Shown: positions 1 through 11,569 of the stretch, piece after piece
How the letters are laid out: each line of letters begins with the position of its first letter
Position numbering within the stretch: the first letter of the stretch is position 1
Assembly (NCBI GenBank): GCA_026874595.1
Contig: CM049312.1
Span: 71,580,929-71,644,928, forward strand
Reading direction: 5' to 3'
Origin: Sipunculus nudus
Lineage: Eukaryota > Annelida > Sipuncula > Golfingiida > Sipunculidae
Length of the DNA: 64,000 nt
The notes under the pieces: generated by a model
Told to the model about the DNA's origin: nothing
The model's input: the letters and a program-made list of their open reading frames with translations, nothing else
Database searches by the model: none
Program-made: the position numbers and the translations under genes

Positions 1-2131
1 ATTTTGAAATAAGGTTACTTTGACATATATTCTGTGAGATAAAGGAAAATAGATTTAACTCCTGTGAAAGTCAGATGGGCACAATTCATAATGATTTGAC
101 CTAACCCTTAGAATTAAAAATCATTGAGGTCTCGCGCAAATCTCCTTCAAAACTTAAGATTAGTCCATAATAAGCTTAATTATATGAGGTATGGGCAGAA
201 ACCCTAATTTTTTAGCAATAGGGACTCAGACATGGCCATAATATTAAATGTTAGATCCAGAATTGTGATTGTAATGTCTCCTTAGTGAATCGAAAAAGGT
301 CGGTGTTAGAAAATTCTGTGAGCTATGTGACAGAACATGATTTTAACCCCCACCCCCCATTTAGTCTAAAGGGCACAAATGGTAGCTTTCGGGACTAGAA
401 ACTTCTAATTTAATGCGAAGGAGGACCCTGTAAAATCTTCAATAAGGTGACTGTGACCCAATCTCTGTGAGCATTCAGCACCAGATAAGTCTGATGGACA
501 TGTTTTATAGAAGATGCGATTATAAACATTATAATGTACCTAGCTTTTGTGTGGATTATGTAAAAAATAATTTTCCTAATCCTTACTGCATTAAATCTTA
601 TATAGTGTATCAGGTAATTTTCTTCTTACACGGCATCTCAAGTCAGAAATGAGCTAGTGATAACAAAAGTATAAAGATAACTGTAAATGCAAAACGTGTT
701 ATTCATCGGTTATCTGATGGAATGCGTTTATTGTGGAGTGCAATGTTTCAGCACTGTTTTACAGGAAGTAATGCATGAAAGGCTTTTAAATTTATTAAGA
801 AACTAAAAGCTAAAACCGGAGATCTTCTGGACATATCTATCGGGAAGACATAACATGACCTCAACTCTTTTCATGCACGGACTTGACCAAAAGCATCCAC
901 TCCTTGCAAAAATAAAATAAACAAAACCAAATTTTTTCTTTCAGTGCGGTGTTTTTATTCAGACTGACTCGGTGTTATTTGCAAATGAGAAAAAGTTTCA
1001 TACATAATTTAATATGATATTAACTTCATGCGGAGGGGGATTGAAAAGTCCAGACAGAATTTATTTCCCGGAAATTACTGACTACCACCGTGAAATTCAC
1101 ACAGAGAAATTCCATTGTGCCTTTATTATTCCATAATGCAGCCCAATACAGTCCGATCCAAGAGTGCTGATCGGATCCTGGAGTGAAAGACAAGATACCA
1201 TCCCTGTTGATAAGTCAGATCTCTATTTGAAACCTTCTATTGGATATGCGATGGGTCAGTATTGGTCCTCAATATTATTTTCTTCCATACAATACATATC
1301 CACCATTTGGAGGACAGCTAAAATCACATGAATAATAGTTCATGAATCCTTGTCCGATATCTCATATCTGATATTAATATCCCGTTAACTTTTACTGCTA
1401 TATTCTATAATATTTAGTCGAGCAATAATGTAACCGCAGATATATATTGCAGTTCTTGCATGATTCTTTAAAGTCCTAGGTAAAACAGTTATGTGAAATA
1501 ACGATAAACGTGATTAACGGAAAGGACAAGGCAAGAGCAAAAGCCAACAGTGGTAGGAATTTTACATTTTCTTATATAACGGCAGATGTTCACTAAGGCA
1601 TATATAATTCACTCAAACCACTGCGTTAAAGCTATAACTGGTCAACTAGGAACTTGACAAATACATTTGGATCGATCCGAGCCTTACAGCGGTACATATT
1701 TTTTGAAAGTTTAATGTTCTAACGGGAGACACATAAGCTTTCTGGATTTCTGGAATTTTTTGGGGGAATAACCAATGGTTACATTTCAGCGATTGCAGCA
1801 ATAAAGTCTATGACTATGTAAAATACTTAATATAATTTTAAAAAATTAATGAAAATTAAAAAATCGACATATTTTAAAGAAATTTAGCAAGGCAGATGGC
1901 TATGATTACAAAAAAATATATATATTATTACGGGTAGTATTGCCAATATTTTGCAATCAGGTAATCAGGTCCTTGACCCCAATCGTCGTCGGCGGGGCTG
2001 AAATTGATAAATGAAACCATGAAATGTATATAAATTATTTCAAATTATTCCATGAATTCAATCTTTTATATTTCAGGATTTTTTAACGATTATTGAATGA
2101 AACGTTTCATTATTAGGTATTAAACATGTCC
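1..2131. other. Intergenic, AT-rich; no supported feature
   Basis: Only short chance ORFs are present. No splice-supported exon, long repeat or RNA gene was recognised. Confidence 0.5.
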
Positions 2132-2372
2132 TTACTTATTGTTGTTATTTCCACATAAGCCTTTCATTATTTGGTCGAAACTGTGTGCAACGCAAATGTA
2201 TATGCAAGACTGACAGTCCCATGACACTTCGAAGTAAACCGCCTTGATTCTAAAGATCATCCATGGGCGATCAGCAATATCGAAATCATATATATGCACA
2301 TCAGAATCGTCATAGGGTATGGGCTCGTATCCACCAGGAGGGTCCTTCACGCATACAACAAATGAGACATAG
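2132..2372 (-). CDS. Candidate terminal exon B (cysteine-rich ORF)
   Basis: An open stretch follows an AG at 2374-2373 and ends in TAA at 2132. It encodes about 79 residues, including DPPGGYEPIPYDDSDVHIY and five cysteines, four of them in the last half (WDC, QSC, YIC, LC). This would bring the cysteine total to an even ten. However, the most natural acceptor enters in phase 2 while the preceding exon leaves in phase 0, so a missing exon or a weaker phase-0 acceptor (before GACCCT) must be assumed. No AATAAA was seen close downstream. Confidence 0.3.
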
Positions 2373-2566
2373 CTGAATCGATATCTCCATTCATTTCGTC
2401 AACTGATTTTTTTTCAAACAAAATTTCTGACAAGGACTAAGCCTTGGGATACTTTCTATTCATATTAAATGTAGGATTGTACAAATACTGTGACAAACTT
2501 ATCAATTCCTTAATCGATCACTAACATCTAACATCACATTTATTTAGCTCATATATTAAATACAGC

Positions 2567-2584
2567 CTATTGGAAAGGAAAGCC
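2567..2584 (-). CDS. Candidate terminal exon A (five-residue tail plus stop)
   Basis: An acceptor with a CTTTCAG end (2586-2585) opens a phase-0 exon reading Gly-Phe-Pro-Phe-Gln then TAG. AATAAA follows about 23 nt later (2544-2539), with a GT-rich stretch after it. This matches the phase-0 end of the preceding exon without any missing exon and has a complete 3'-end signal. It competes with 2132-2372. Confidence 0.35.
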   Translation of the reverse strand, partial: GFPFQ

Positions 2585-5500
2585 CTGAAAGCATGTTCTA
2601 TTTTACATAAATCAGCATTGCCACTAGACTCCAGTACCAGTTGTTATGCTTCATTTCAGTTATATCCTTTAAGCATTTATATCTTTGATTCAGGTCTTAT
2701 TGATGATACCATGTTGATTCAAGCATTTAACATTATGATGTTAAGTTTCCTTGTTGATAAAATCCTTTTTTTTTTTTTGGAAACGCGATAAAATACTAGA
2801 CTGAGCCAGTAAAATATGTTTACTTAACTCGATTATCTCAGGTTTATTTTGATTTTAAAAATCGTGATTTTCCTAGAAAAGATCAAATTATAAATTGTAC
2901 ATATGAGGTAATTTTTTTTCATTTTGTGACGGTAAAAGCAGATGACCGTTTTTGCTCGATATTTCATATACTAGAAGTTCGAATAACTTTTCCATCTAAA
3001 CAAGTAAATTCCCAACTTACCATGTAAACCCTTTCTGTACAGTCCTCTTTGAAGAACGAGTAGTTCACATTATTATACAATATATCAACTCTCGCAGTCA
3101 GGGATCGATTGCCCCATCCGGTTGGTTTTGTTAACATGAAAACTTGCACAAGATTGTTGAGATCCGCCGTCACATTATACATGCATGGGTAATTGACTCT
3201 AATTTTTCTTAAGTCATATGTCAATTCATCGGGGTCACGGCAAAAACCGCAGCATTTTTCTGCAAGTTGAGGACACACGTAAATTTGAAGTAAAAGTAAT
3301 GGGAATAATCAAATAAAAACGAAAGACAATTAAAAAAAACAAGCACTGTAAAAATGATTCATCCTCCAAATAATCAACTGATACCTGTGAAGAAAATATT
3401 TTGTTGGTTAACATATATTACAGACAAAATTCTCTATTGCTGAAAGAGGAGCCTCGTTTATCCAAAGACCTCAGGAGAAAAGCTTTGCGTTTTGACAAAC
3501 GATCGTTCGGATGAACAATTTTGCATAAAGTATACCTGGAACCTTCCTAATTACGGCCGAGTTCCGGACGTTGTCAAATAGTTACTCACCACAATTTATT
3601 AACCTAGTCGAAAAAATTATCACAATATACTTTAACATTTTCCATCGATTAAATAATTGTATTTAGAAAACACCGGAATTATTAATTTTTACAGCCCCGT
3701 CCTGGAATCAATCGTTATCGTGACTACATCATGTCACGCGTGGCTGCCATGACAACTGGCTCGACCTACTATGTCCACAACAAAGCTCGGCGGATATATT
3801 AACTACGGAAACCTTTATACTGTTTTTTTTTTTTTTGTTGAAACTCATAGTGAGAGGACTGGAAAAATGCATAAGCAAACAAGTTTATATACACAATTTT
3901 ATATCAAATAAATGAAACACATTGTAGATCTGCCGACGTTGAATTAACGGCGAGGTCAGTTGATTTGGTACTCCTGTCCAGTTATGCAAGGATCTAGGAA
4001 TCAACGTTACTCCATTGGCGAGTAGGAGTAAACCATGTGCGAAATTTCACATGGAGAATGAGCTCCGGATGAGCTGTAAATCGTGTTGATATTGACTATC
4101 GCAGTGTGTTTGTAAACTTTGTAGCATGGTTTATATAAAGCTCAGATTTACTTAACTTGCTGAACTGCCCTCGCTACTAGTGATTTAATCAATCATCACA
4201 CAGTTTGAGCAGAAATAAATATATATCCGAAACCTGGTTGACTACCGGAACGAAGTTCAAAGCTATCCTTCAAAACTATCCTGACCAAAGCTTAGGCGTG
4301 GATCACACGGAACGACGGGGCGCAGATTTCCGTACATACAACCTGCGGTCGGGTGCACATTCGTACTTTTTTTACTGAAATTGTGTCAATCTTCACATTT
4401 CGGATAGACAGATAATTTTTTTATCTCAGGGTTTTATTTTGCATCATGGGGTTTTTCTATCAATGTCTTCAAATATACGACGCTCTACCGTATATCATTT
4501 GCGGAATTGTACAAATTGAATAATAGAAATCATAACAAGCATGACAATATTTGAATTAAACTTTTCATTTTCAATTTCAATTGAAATTGAATTTCACTAA
4601 TACGTGTAAGATCATGCAAGATGGCCCTGCTAAATAGGAATAAAATTTATGTTGAATAAAATGCTTTCCTTAAAAAGAAAGTAATAATGAAATATTACAT
4701 ATTTAGGAATGTGACTTTATGACAAAAAGATATAAAACGTATTAACACAATAATAAAATGTAATAGAAATACTAAGTTGCAAATCATTCAAAACAGCGTC
4801 TAGTGAAAAACCATAGGCAAATTTGGTTAAATGTTTGTCGGTAATGCTTCCCTGAAAAATCTATGTAAATAGATATATAAATTATTATATACTGAACATT
4901 GATAATCAATGACGTGAAGTATTGCAACATTTATTACCAAAAGCGGAACGTCCAACTTTTTCACAGAAAAAAAATGGTTGCAAAATAAACAAGTGACCCA
5001 GGTGTCATGACGCTCAGCTGACTAGGAAGATATTGACAAAATTATCAATGTTCATTATCATGTGATTGCCAAATTATGTAGGTAAGCATAACTCAGATAA
5101 TATGAAGAACAGACACAAAATTTTAGGTTTCCTAGGAGAGTGTTCATGGACCTCCCTGGAGGTCAAGTTAGAACATGCTAGGTACAATGGTGACAATTTG
5201 TGCTCTGTTAACAGACGACCTCTTCTTTGGAGGTCTCAACAATAAAAATTAAAGGTAAATGCATAATAATTTGAAGAAATACTATGTGGCGCCACCATAC
5301 AGCAGGAACTGATGAAACACTCCATATTCGTGCTTGGAAAGATTCATGGTGTTCAATGTATAAGTTATTCCGATACTGGAGCTGTTGTATCAGATGTTTA
5401 ATTAATCTTTGGGTTATATCTGAGCATCATAGCTCAAAGAATATGGAAAATAGAGACCTGATTTCAGGTTTCCAAGGAGACTTATAATGACCCCCTGGAG

Positions 5501-6648
5501 GTCAAGTTATAAGATTCTAGGTCCGGTGGTTACAATTTGTGCCCTGTAAACGAACGACCACACTTCTAAAGGTCTCACGAATAGAGGAATAAATAAATAA
5601 ATATTCGAAAAAAAAACAGCCAAGCGGTGCAACCAATGGACAGGAACTGATGAAACATTCCATCATTAATCATTCTGTGAAACCGTTTGAATGACAAATG
5701 AATAAGTCAAAAGGGACATTAAGAAGTGAATCATGGAACATAACGCAAAGCTAACTTGGAAAAATCACTTATGAAAAGATTTAACAATGCTCAAGATACA
5801 CAAAAAAAACACGCGTTAGAAAGGCTTAATTTTTGTCATACGTTTCTATGTCAACCGGTTAGGATTTGTGTCTTAATAACAAAGGTCTAGCCTTATTCCA
5901 CAGTACAAAAAAAATCGAATATATAAATGCGTAAAATAAAGAAAAAGTAGATGTATATATTCAAAAAAAAACACTGGGTAGTTAACATTGAACCATGAAT
6001 GCCTCATGGAATTCCCCCTTTCTAAATTCTACTGGAAATGATCAGAGGGTGGAAAGGAAGAATTTCATATGTATAACCTGTATGTTTTCTTTTCTTAAAT
6101 ATATATTAATATGCATGTTGTGTGTCTCTGCGTGGGTAGGTGTATGTGTTTGCTTGTCCATTAAGCAGAATATATTTTAAAAAGCTGACATGTATCAGTA
6201 CTTACTGTATTGCCAAAATTTGGACATATTTTGATTCATTATGGCAGGTCCGTTGTCCACGTCATCTTCTTCTTCAAACACTTCCCGTTTCCCTAAAAAA
6301 GAGTAAAACAAAAATTTTAACGATAAAATTGAATAAAAGACTTTTCAATGACCTAACTGACATCCATAATATTTCAGGTTTAGTATATCCAAGAAAAAGG
6401 GATTATATGCCAAATGTTGAAAGTAAAAAACCCTGTCATATCAAGTCTTTGTCTCTGCGGAATGATTTACCTTAACAAAACTTGCAATACTGGCTCAATT
6501 AAAACATTTCTTTGAACTTTGACAGATATTATCTAATCAAAACACAAGCCTTCACCAAAAGAGTAAATACACAAATATGTATCCTTTGTGCAAGTGTTAG
6601 ATGATTACATGTTTCCAATTAACTATTTTTTTAGATATGCATTTTATA

Positions 6649-6683
<35 letters not shown>

Positions 6684-7161
6684 TATACGTCTGATTAAAA
6701 TATAACGTGGCTCAGCATGACTTTAAAAGCATGGATGGTTACATACACATTATAAAATAAACCTCGCAGCATATACATAGTGATATATACATAGGAACAT
6801 AGATAGAGTAACATAAACAGACCAATATAAACATAGTGACGTAAACATGGCAATAAGACATAGCAAAATAAACATAAACATAGTGCAATAAACATAATGA
6901 CATAGACATAGTAAGACAAAAAGAGTAACATAAACATAGTTTAATAAATTGAGTAAGTACCATAGACATTATAATATAAACATAGTTATAAAGGAATAGT
7001 GACAGAAACATGGTAACGTATGTGTAGTAACATCAACAGAGTAACATAAACAAAATGACATGAAAATGGTAACATACACATAGAAAAGACATACCCAGAT
7101 CCATGACGGCAGCCCCCGCAAATGCCAGAGCGAACAGAAATACAATACTTGGGGGAAACAT
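2567..7161 (-). CDS. Spliced gene for a small secreted cysteine-containing protein (gene-level model)
   Basis: Gene model joined from exons 7161-7095, 6292-6206, 3259-3021 and, in one version, 2584-2567. The reading phase carries through both internal junctions: exon 1 ends phase 1, exon 2 enters and leaves in phase 1, exon 3 enters in phase 1 and ends in phase 0. All donors and acceptors are GT/AG, two of the donors being GTAAGT. The product is about 136 residues: a signal peptide, a short acidic stretch, then a domain with five cysteines and three N-glycosylation sequons (NVT, NRS, NYS). I do not recognise the family. Export from the cell is inferred from the signal peptide; function is unknown. 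Upstream lie a TATA box and a noncoding exon near 9.6 kb. The 3' end is uncertain (see 2567-2584 and 2132-2372). Confidence 0.5.
3021..3259 (-). CDS. Third coding exon: cysteine-containing domain
   Basis: The acceptor is CAACTTGCAG (3261-3260) and the donor ATG followed by GTAAGT (from 3020). The exon is 239 nt, phase 1 in and phase 0 out. After a split Lys codon it encodes 79 residues starting KCCGFCRDPDELTYDLRK and ending DCTERVYM. Cysteines sit at relative positions 2, 3, 6, 25 and 72, with sequons NVT, NRS and NYS. Two lysines come just before CCGFC, again dibasic-like. The frame stays open beyond the donor to a stop at 2964, so this could instead be the terminal exon if the GTAAGT is unused. 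No family is recognised. Confidence 0.5.
3260..5080. other. Intronic sequence of the secreted-protein gene, left part
   Basis: Under the gene model this belongs to the roughly 2.9-kb intron between 6206 and 3259. It holds a 22-bp perfect palindrome at 4570-4591 and a T run near 3822-3836. No exon-like ORF was seen. Confidence 0.4.
4570..4591. repeat. Perfect 22-bp palindrome centred on CAATTG
   Basis: The two 11-base arms are exact reverse complements with no spacer, built from TTCAATTTCAA and its complement. It could be a chance product of AT-rich sequence or a dimeric protein-binding site. Confidence 0.6.
5085..5705. repeat. Two partial copies of a ~350-bp dispersed repeat unit
   Basis: Two tandem partial units share the blocks AGGTTTCC(T/A)AGGAGA, GACC(T/C)CC(C)TGGAGGTCAAGTTA, TGGTTACAATTTGTGCCCTG-like text, an AGGTCTCA block, and GGAACTGATGAAACA. 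The same blocks recur in order at 25300-26570 and 41800-41830. The array lies within the predicted large intron. Confidence 0.65.
6206..6292 (-). CDS. Second coding exon: acidic segment
   Basis: This 87-nt exon is flanked by a T-rich acceptor (six T then AG, at 6294-6293) and the donor GTAAGTACTG (from 6205). It enters and leaves in phase 1. The 28 full codons begin KREVFEEEDDVDNGPAIM and end in SKFWQY. Joined to exon 1 it creates a Gly-Lys-Arg at the junction, which resembles a prohormone dibasic cleavage site with an amidation glycine. That resemblance is inference only. Intron 1 (6293-7094) holds an (AT)n tract and a degenerate minisatellite. Confidence 0.5.
6651..6681. repeat. (AT)n microsatellite
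   Basis: About 15 AT dinucleotides in intron 1 of the secreted-protein gene. Confidence 0.9.
6715..7085. repeat. Degenerate ACATAAACATAG minisatellite
   Basis: More than a dozen imperfect copies of a short motif such as AACATAAACATAGTG fill this stretch. Overlapping minus-strand ORFs rich in Tyr, Val, Leu and Cys come from translating the repeat and are not real genes. It sits wholly within intron 1 of the secreted-protein gene. Confidence 0.75.
7095..7161 (-). CDS. First coding exon: signal peptide
   Basis: ATG at 7161 opens a 67-nt coding exon of 22 codons plus one base. It encodes MFPPSIVFLFALAFAGAAVM followed by D and L, a typical secretory signal: short N-end, hydrophobic core FLFALAFAGAA, small residues for cleavage. 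The donor at 7094 reads GTATGT. The exon ends in phase 1, usual for signal-peptide exons of secreted proteins. An AG acceptor lies eight bases upstream of the ATG. The ORF is too short to stand out by length; the case rests on peptide character and splice signals. Confidence 0.55.
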
Positions 7162-8822
7162 GGTTGAACCTGTATCAGAGTAAACTTTTAGCTACATTAT
7201 CAATTATTTGGAACCCCCCCCCCCCTCAAGAATAAATAAAACATATCCTTGTCCATGTGGTATAAGATATGCATGAATTTGTTGTTTATGGCATGAAGTG
7301 TTTAACATACATAACCTAATAATCAAATGCAGCGTGTGCTGATAATTCCAAATAAATGCTTTTTTCCAAATACCTATACTTGTTTTTAATAAACGTAAAC
7401 TGTTGCAAAATAAGATTTTTTTTATCAAAAAGGTGATTTACAGAATGTATAAGCTTCTGGATGTTTCTTCTTTTCTGAAGGATAAATTTCTCATAACCTT
7501 ATAAATCTTCTTGTAAAAACAATAGCTCTAAAGATATGAAAAGGTATGATTATCTCTGGCAGAAGTTCTTTTTTCTTAATAACCATAGGTTTATCGGCAT
7601 AAGACCATTTGAGTTAATCTCACTAATGACCTGTAAGTTTGTATACATAACTGATGGTGTATGGTTATTATAGTATTTGCGAAATGGATGGACCATCATG
7701 CACACCGAACATCAGCCATTAAAAAATTAGTTTATATTAAAATGAAACAAATGTCGCAACATTCAAACTTTAACAGATTTACAGGGTAGTCGATAATTTT
7801 TATATATTTGTTCACCTGTATTGTTTTATTGTCTACTGAGCCCCTTAGCACGATGTATCTGAGATTAAGTAGATTCTGACATTGGCAACGAGCCGATAAA
7901 GTATTGTCGCCATTTCTGTTCCGACTAAAAGATATATCTGGCCGTAAACTTGGAAATACTCTCTGTCAGTCCAGCCTGATTAAGTCCTTTCGTGCATGCA
8001 TCCGGTCTACCCATCAGATAAACCGCAGACATTCTTGAAAATTTCCAATGCTTTATTACATTATTACTTTTACTTTATTTACCGTTTTGACATTTACCAA
8101 TGATTAGTTGCAACTACGACTGTCAGTGTCGAACGACTGCGATTTGACAGTAGATCTTAGCAGTAGGGTGAACATCCCTGGTTGCTATAATAACATCATC
8201 TACAATAAGCTGACTTTAGCATAACCATTGTTCACACTTGACGAGATGTCATCAATACACCATAGACTATAAACAGAACAATGGCACATAAAGTTCCAAT
8301 AAGTAAATTTGGGGAAGATAACATACAACCATCACATGATGAGGCAATGGTATATATTAGTTATTCACTTCTTATATTGAGCAGGTCCATGTTTTGATTA
8401 TAACTCTATATCAATGTATAACCTAAAGTGCCAATATTCCTAAAGGCATTTAAATGGAGAAAACTGGTCTTTCTGAAACGTAATAATAGGCTTTCTTAAA
8501 ATATGCTTCAATAACGTTTATCTCTATTACATTTGACCATATTACAACGTAACTTGCACGTCATGCGTTGGCTAAATGATTCCCTTTCAAACTTGTCTAT
8601 CATGTTTGCCATTGAGGTAAAACATCATTGAGTGAATTATCATGCGATTGTGACTTCTGACAGCCATCAAATCATGCTAAGTAGAAGATATCTCTGATGG
8701 AAGCCAGCTGGATTGTACTTGTAGATGAAATAATAGAAAATTCAAAACATTGAAATGTTTTGCAAGTTTTTCTTTCTTAGAGGAACTTGAATATTAAAAA
8801 TTAAGTTTTCGTATGTAAATTT

Positions 8823-8960
8823 AATCATGATTACCTTTGAAGTAGTCATGAAGTAATCGGAATCGATTACATGCACTTGTTTTAGTAATCGCAATTGTAA
8901 TTGTAATCATACACATTTAATGTAATCGAAATTGTAAAACATTACAGATATGAAGTAATC
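8823..8960. repeat. Cluster of GTAATC / GATTAC motifs in both orientations
   Basis: Within 140 bases there are about eight copies of GTAATC(G/A/C) or its complement GATTAC, including GAATCGATTAC and GTAATCGCAATTGTAATTG. It may be a degenerate simple repeat or a transposon end. The TAATC core is also what bicoid/OTX-type homeodomains bind. Confidence 0.6.
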
Positions 8961-9432
8961 ACCCTTCGTCTGCTCATGACCTGCCTACTTTGAGCATATT
9001 TAACATTCGTAGGTCTACAAAAAACTAGTGCGGTATTTTTTTTGCCCAAAAGTGCAATAATGGTATCGTTATACTGGTTTGACAACACACAAATGCGTGA
9101 CATATAAGGGCGTATCAAAACATTCAGTTTACTTTCTACCGAAACATTGCTGCCACCGATTCTATTTCAATAATTATTATCATTGCATATCCAACCTCTG
9201 TCTCCAACTATGGTTGTACTATATCTATACTATTCATACACTTTTTTTAACAAACTGATAATGTTAGGAGAAGAATATAAATTTTAACGTATTGATCATC
9301 TCTTGTCAATACATTTGCTATAAAGTTATAGTGTTGGGACAGACAATCAAGGATAGGGCATTTTAACATTGTGTTTTCGGCCAAACATATTTAAGTCAAG
9401 GACTTTTCTTTAATAACATGAAACACCAAAGT

Positions 9433-9455
9433 AATATATATATATATATATATAT
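9433..9455. repeat. (AT)n microsatellite
   Basis: About 11 AT dinucleotides. Confidence 0.9.
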
Positions 9456-9564
9456 TTTCCAAATAATCTAGTAAAGGTATGTTGGAAAATTTTAAATCTG
9501 CAGAAATGGCAACTCTAACCTATAAAGAATCAACATTTCTGTACCTACACATTTGAAGTCTTAC

Positions 9565-9595
9565 CTGTAGTCTTCAGTTTCCTTGCCGTGTGGAT
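9565..9595 (-). other. Putative 5' UTR exon of the secreted-protein gene
   Basis: This short stretch runs from the expected transcription start below the TATA box to a near-consensus donor, CAG followed by GTAAGA, with the intron beginning at 9564. The next exon on this strand would start at 7169, just after an acceptor ending in TACAG (7171-7170) and eight bases before the signal-peptide ATG. The 5' limit is an estimate, and no long in-frame ATG is seen in it. Confidence 0.4.
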
Positions 9596-9617
9596 ACAGG
9601 GTGCCGTATTGTTGATA

Positions 9618-9625
9618 CTTTTATA
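9618..9625 (-). promoter_or_regulatory. TATA box, putative core promoter of the secreted-protein gene
   Basis: TATAAAAG reads on the minus strand here. About 30 bases downstream, near 9591-9595, is where transcription would be expected to begin, followed by a strong splice donor at 9565/9564. The spacing fits a metazoan TATA promoter with a short first exon. The start point itself is inferred. Confidence 0.45.
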
Positions 9626-11530
9626 CATTTTCAAATGAGGTGCGGCGGCCTCCACAATGCAGAGCCACGTGTTATTACTGTTCAATAACATATAAATATT
9701 TTCTAAATTTTATTTAAGACAAAGAAAAGTATTTTATGGCAACATTATTAACATTTATTGATTCTTTACCAAAAACAGTTTTTCATACATTTCCTTTTGA
9801 ATGTCCGGGGGCGCGAAAATACTATTCCAGGTGTTCTAATAATTGTCAGATAAATTTCTTAAATAGCTTTTTGACCAAAGAGAGAGATCTTGTAGAAACA
9901 TTACTATGATACATGTTACAAAGGCTTGCCAGTCACATGAACACAGGTCTTCGTACCTGCTAATAAATCCCTATAAGGTCTGAAACAAAGACAATCCAAG
10001 GCAATATAAACTTAAGATATGGTAGTGTACCGGAATATATCGCTCGTAGATTCCATACGGGATGTTAGAAGGATGCATATTCGAAGAGGCAGCTGGAGCA
10101 AATATCCAAATAAATACAAAATTATATATCTTAAACGGGAAGAATAATTTAGGTAGAACATTACCTTGATACATGGTAGTGTTTACGCATTGGCTGATTT
10201 ACATTCAAGTGGAAGAAGATTTTATGTTCTTCTGGCTGTTTTCGAGCGGGAAAAGGGGAGAATAAATTATATTTTATATACGTTAATTTCTTAAATAAAC
10301 AAATGACAAAAGGTCATTCGCATTATGACACAGAACGACGGCCCGTGAATATATATTACTCATGATACATCAAGTAAAATAGGAATATTCCATCTGTAGT
10401 TATGCTAACTAATGGGAAAGTTGAATGGTCGAAGAGTGTTTACAGTATCCTGTTTGTAGTGTTTGGTCAAGGTATGTATTATTCATAAATAATCCATTAG
10501 ACATTTAATGCAGCTAGTGAAGCACATAAAACAAACACATATCGAGAAGCATATCGTTTAACGAAATACCTGTTACTTATCAGCTTTTTGTTAACTGTAA
10601 ACATTGCTGTTATTCGCTGTTTACAAGCATGCATGAGGTTTTAGGTTGTTTATAAATTCGAGTATTTTATTCTCTGAAATAAAGTACTCATATATCAAAT
10701 TCTCTTTGTTTCCTGAATTCAACATGCCTCACCAATAAAACTTAATAATGCATGTATGTCTATAAATTTGTTTGAACACCAGAGTATATAACTTTTGGTC
10801 TATAAATTACAAAGATGTCATTGACAGTTTCAAAGAACGTAAATGCATAGTTGGATGAGTCATACAATTTATTATAATTTGTCATTTTGGAATTCGAATC
10901 AGTTGTCGAAATCACATGATCAGATCAGAACTTTGCGAGTTTCGGTGTGGACGAAAGGAGACATGCAGTCAGCAAGAAAACAAAGTTCATTCCAGATGAC
11001 GATGACTGCAGTGAGAACATTTGTGAGCCCTGTGTAATACAGAGTTAAGATGACAACAAAGTTCAAGATAAAGGTGTAGTCAACATATTCTTTTCCTTTT
11101 TTCAATTTTGTTTGTTATAAACACAATACTTTTGAAGCTTTCGCTATTCTAAATGTTTTTTTTTCATGTGTATAAAATGCCTACTTCAAGGGATATAGGA
11201 GTCGGGATTATAATAAATTGGGAAATTTATAATATGTTTGTATAGGCTACATGTGTTTGTTATTCAGTTGGTATGTGCGTTGTAAAGGTGTCTGTGTTGA
11301 AGCATAGGCCCATGCTTCTGTGCGTGTAGTTGGGTATGTGTGTAGAAAGAGAAAATATTATTTTCAAAATCCTATATTGTCTTGATCCAACTGGAATTGT
11401 AAAAATAAATAAAGATCCACCAATTTTACATACATATATTATCTCATTTTAGCCAAGAGAGATAGAAAATACTTATGGTTTGAACTGTTGTTTAGGGTTC
11501 TGGACCTTGTCCATCATTTTCTTAGTCTGA
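9626..11530. other. Upstream intergenic region; nothing firmly supported
   Basis: A minus-strand ORF at 9971-10174 has a hydrophobic stretch and internal splice-like signals but no supporting context. Otherwise only short ORFs are present. Confidence 0.4.
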
Positions 11531-11531
11531 C

Positions 11532-11569
<38 letters not shown>

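Larger units (their letters stand above)
7170..9564. other. Predicted 5' UTR intron of the secreted-protein gene
   Basis: Bounded by the donor at 9564 and the acceptor at 7170-7171. It contains a poly-C run near 7214, a cluster of GATTAC/GTAATC motifs at 8823-8960 and an (AT)n tract at 9433-9455. No coding exon was recognised in it. Confidence 0.35.

Noticed and set aside
6695-7011. Two minus-strand hydrophobic ORFs resembling membrane proteins
   Set aside because: They translate the ACATAAACATAG minisatellite and lie between two better-supported exons.
6715-7085. CRISPR-like array
   Set aside because: Repeats are short, degenerate and not separated by unique spacers; the sequence is eukaryotic.
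9971-10174. Minus-strand ORF with a hydrophobic stretch that could be a signal peptide
   Set aside because: It contains an internal acceptor-like site and no consistent exon partner; a similar start sequence near 9927 suggests local duplication. Not enough to call a gene.
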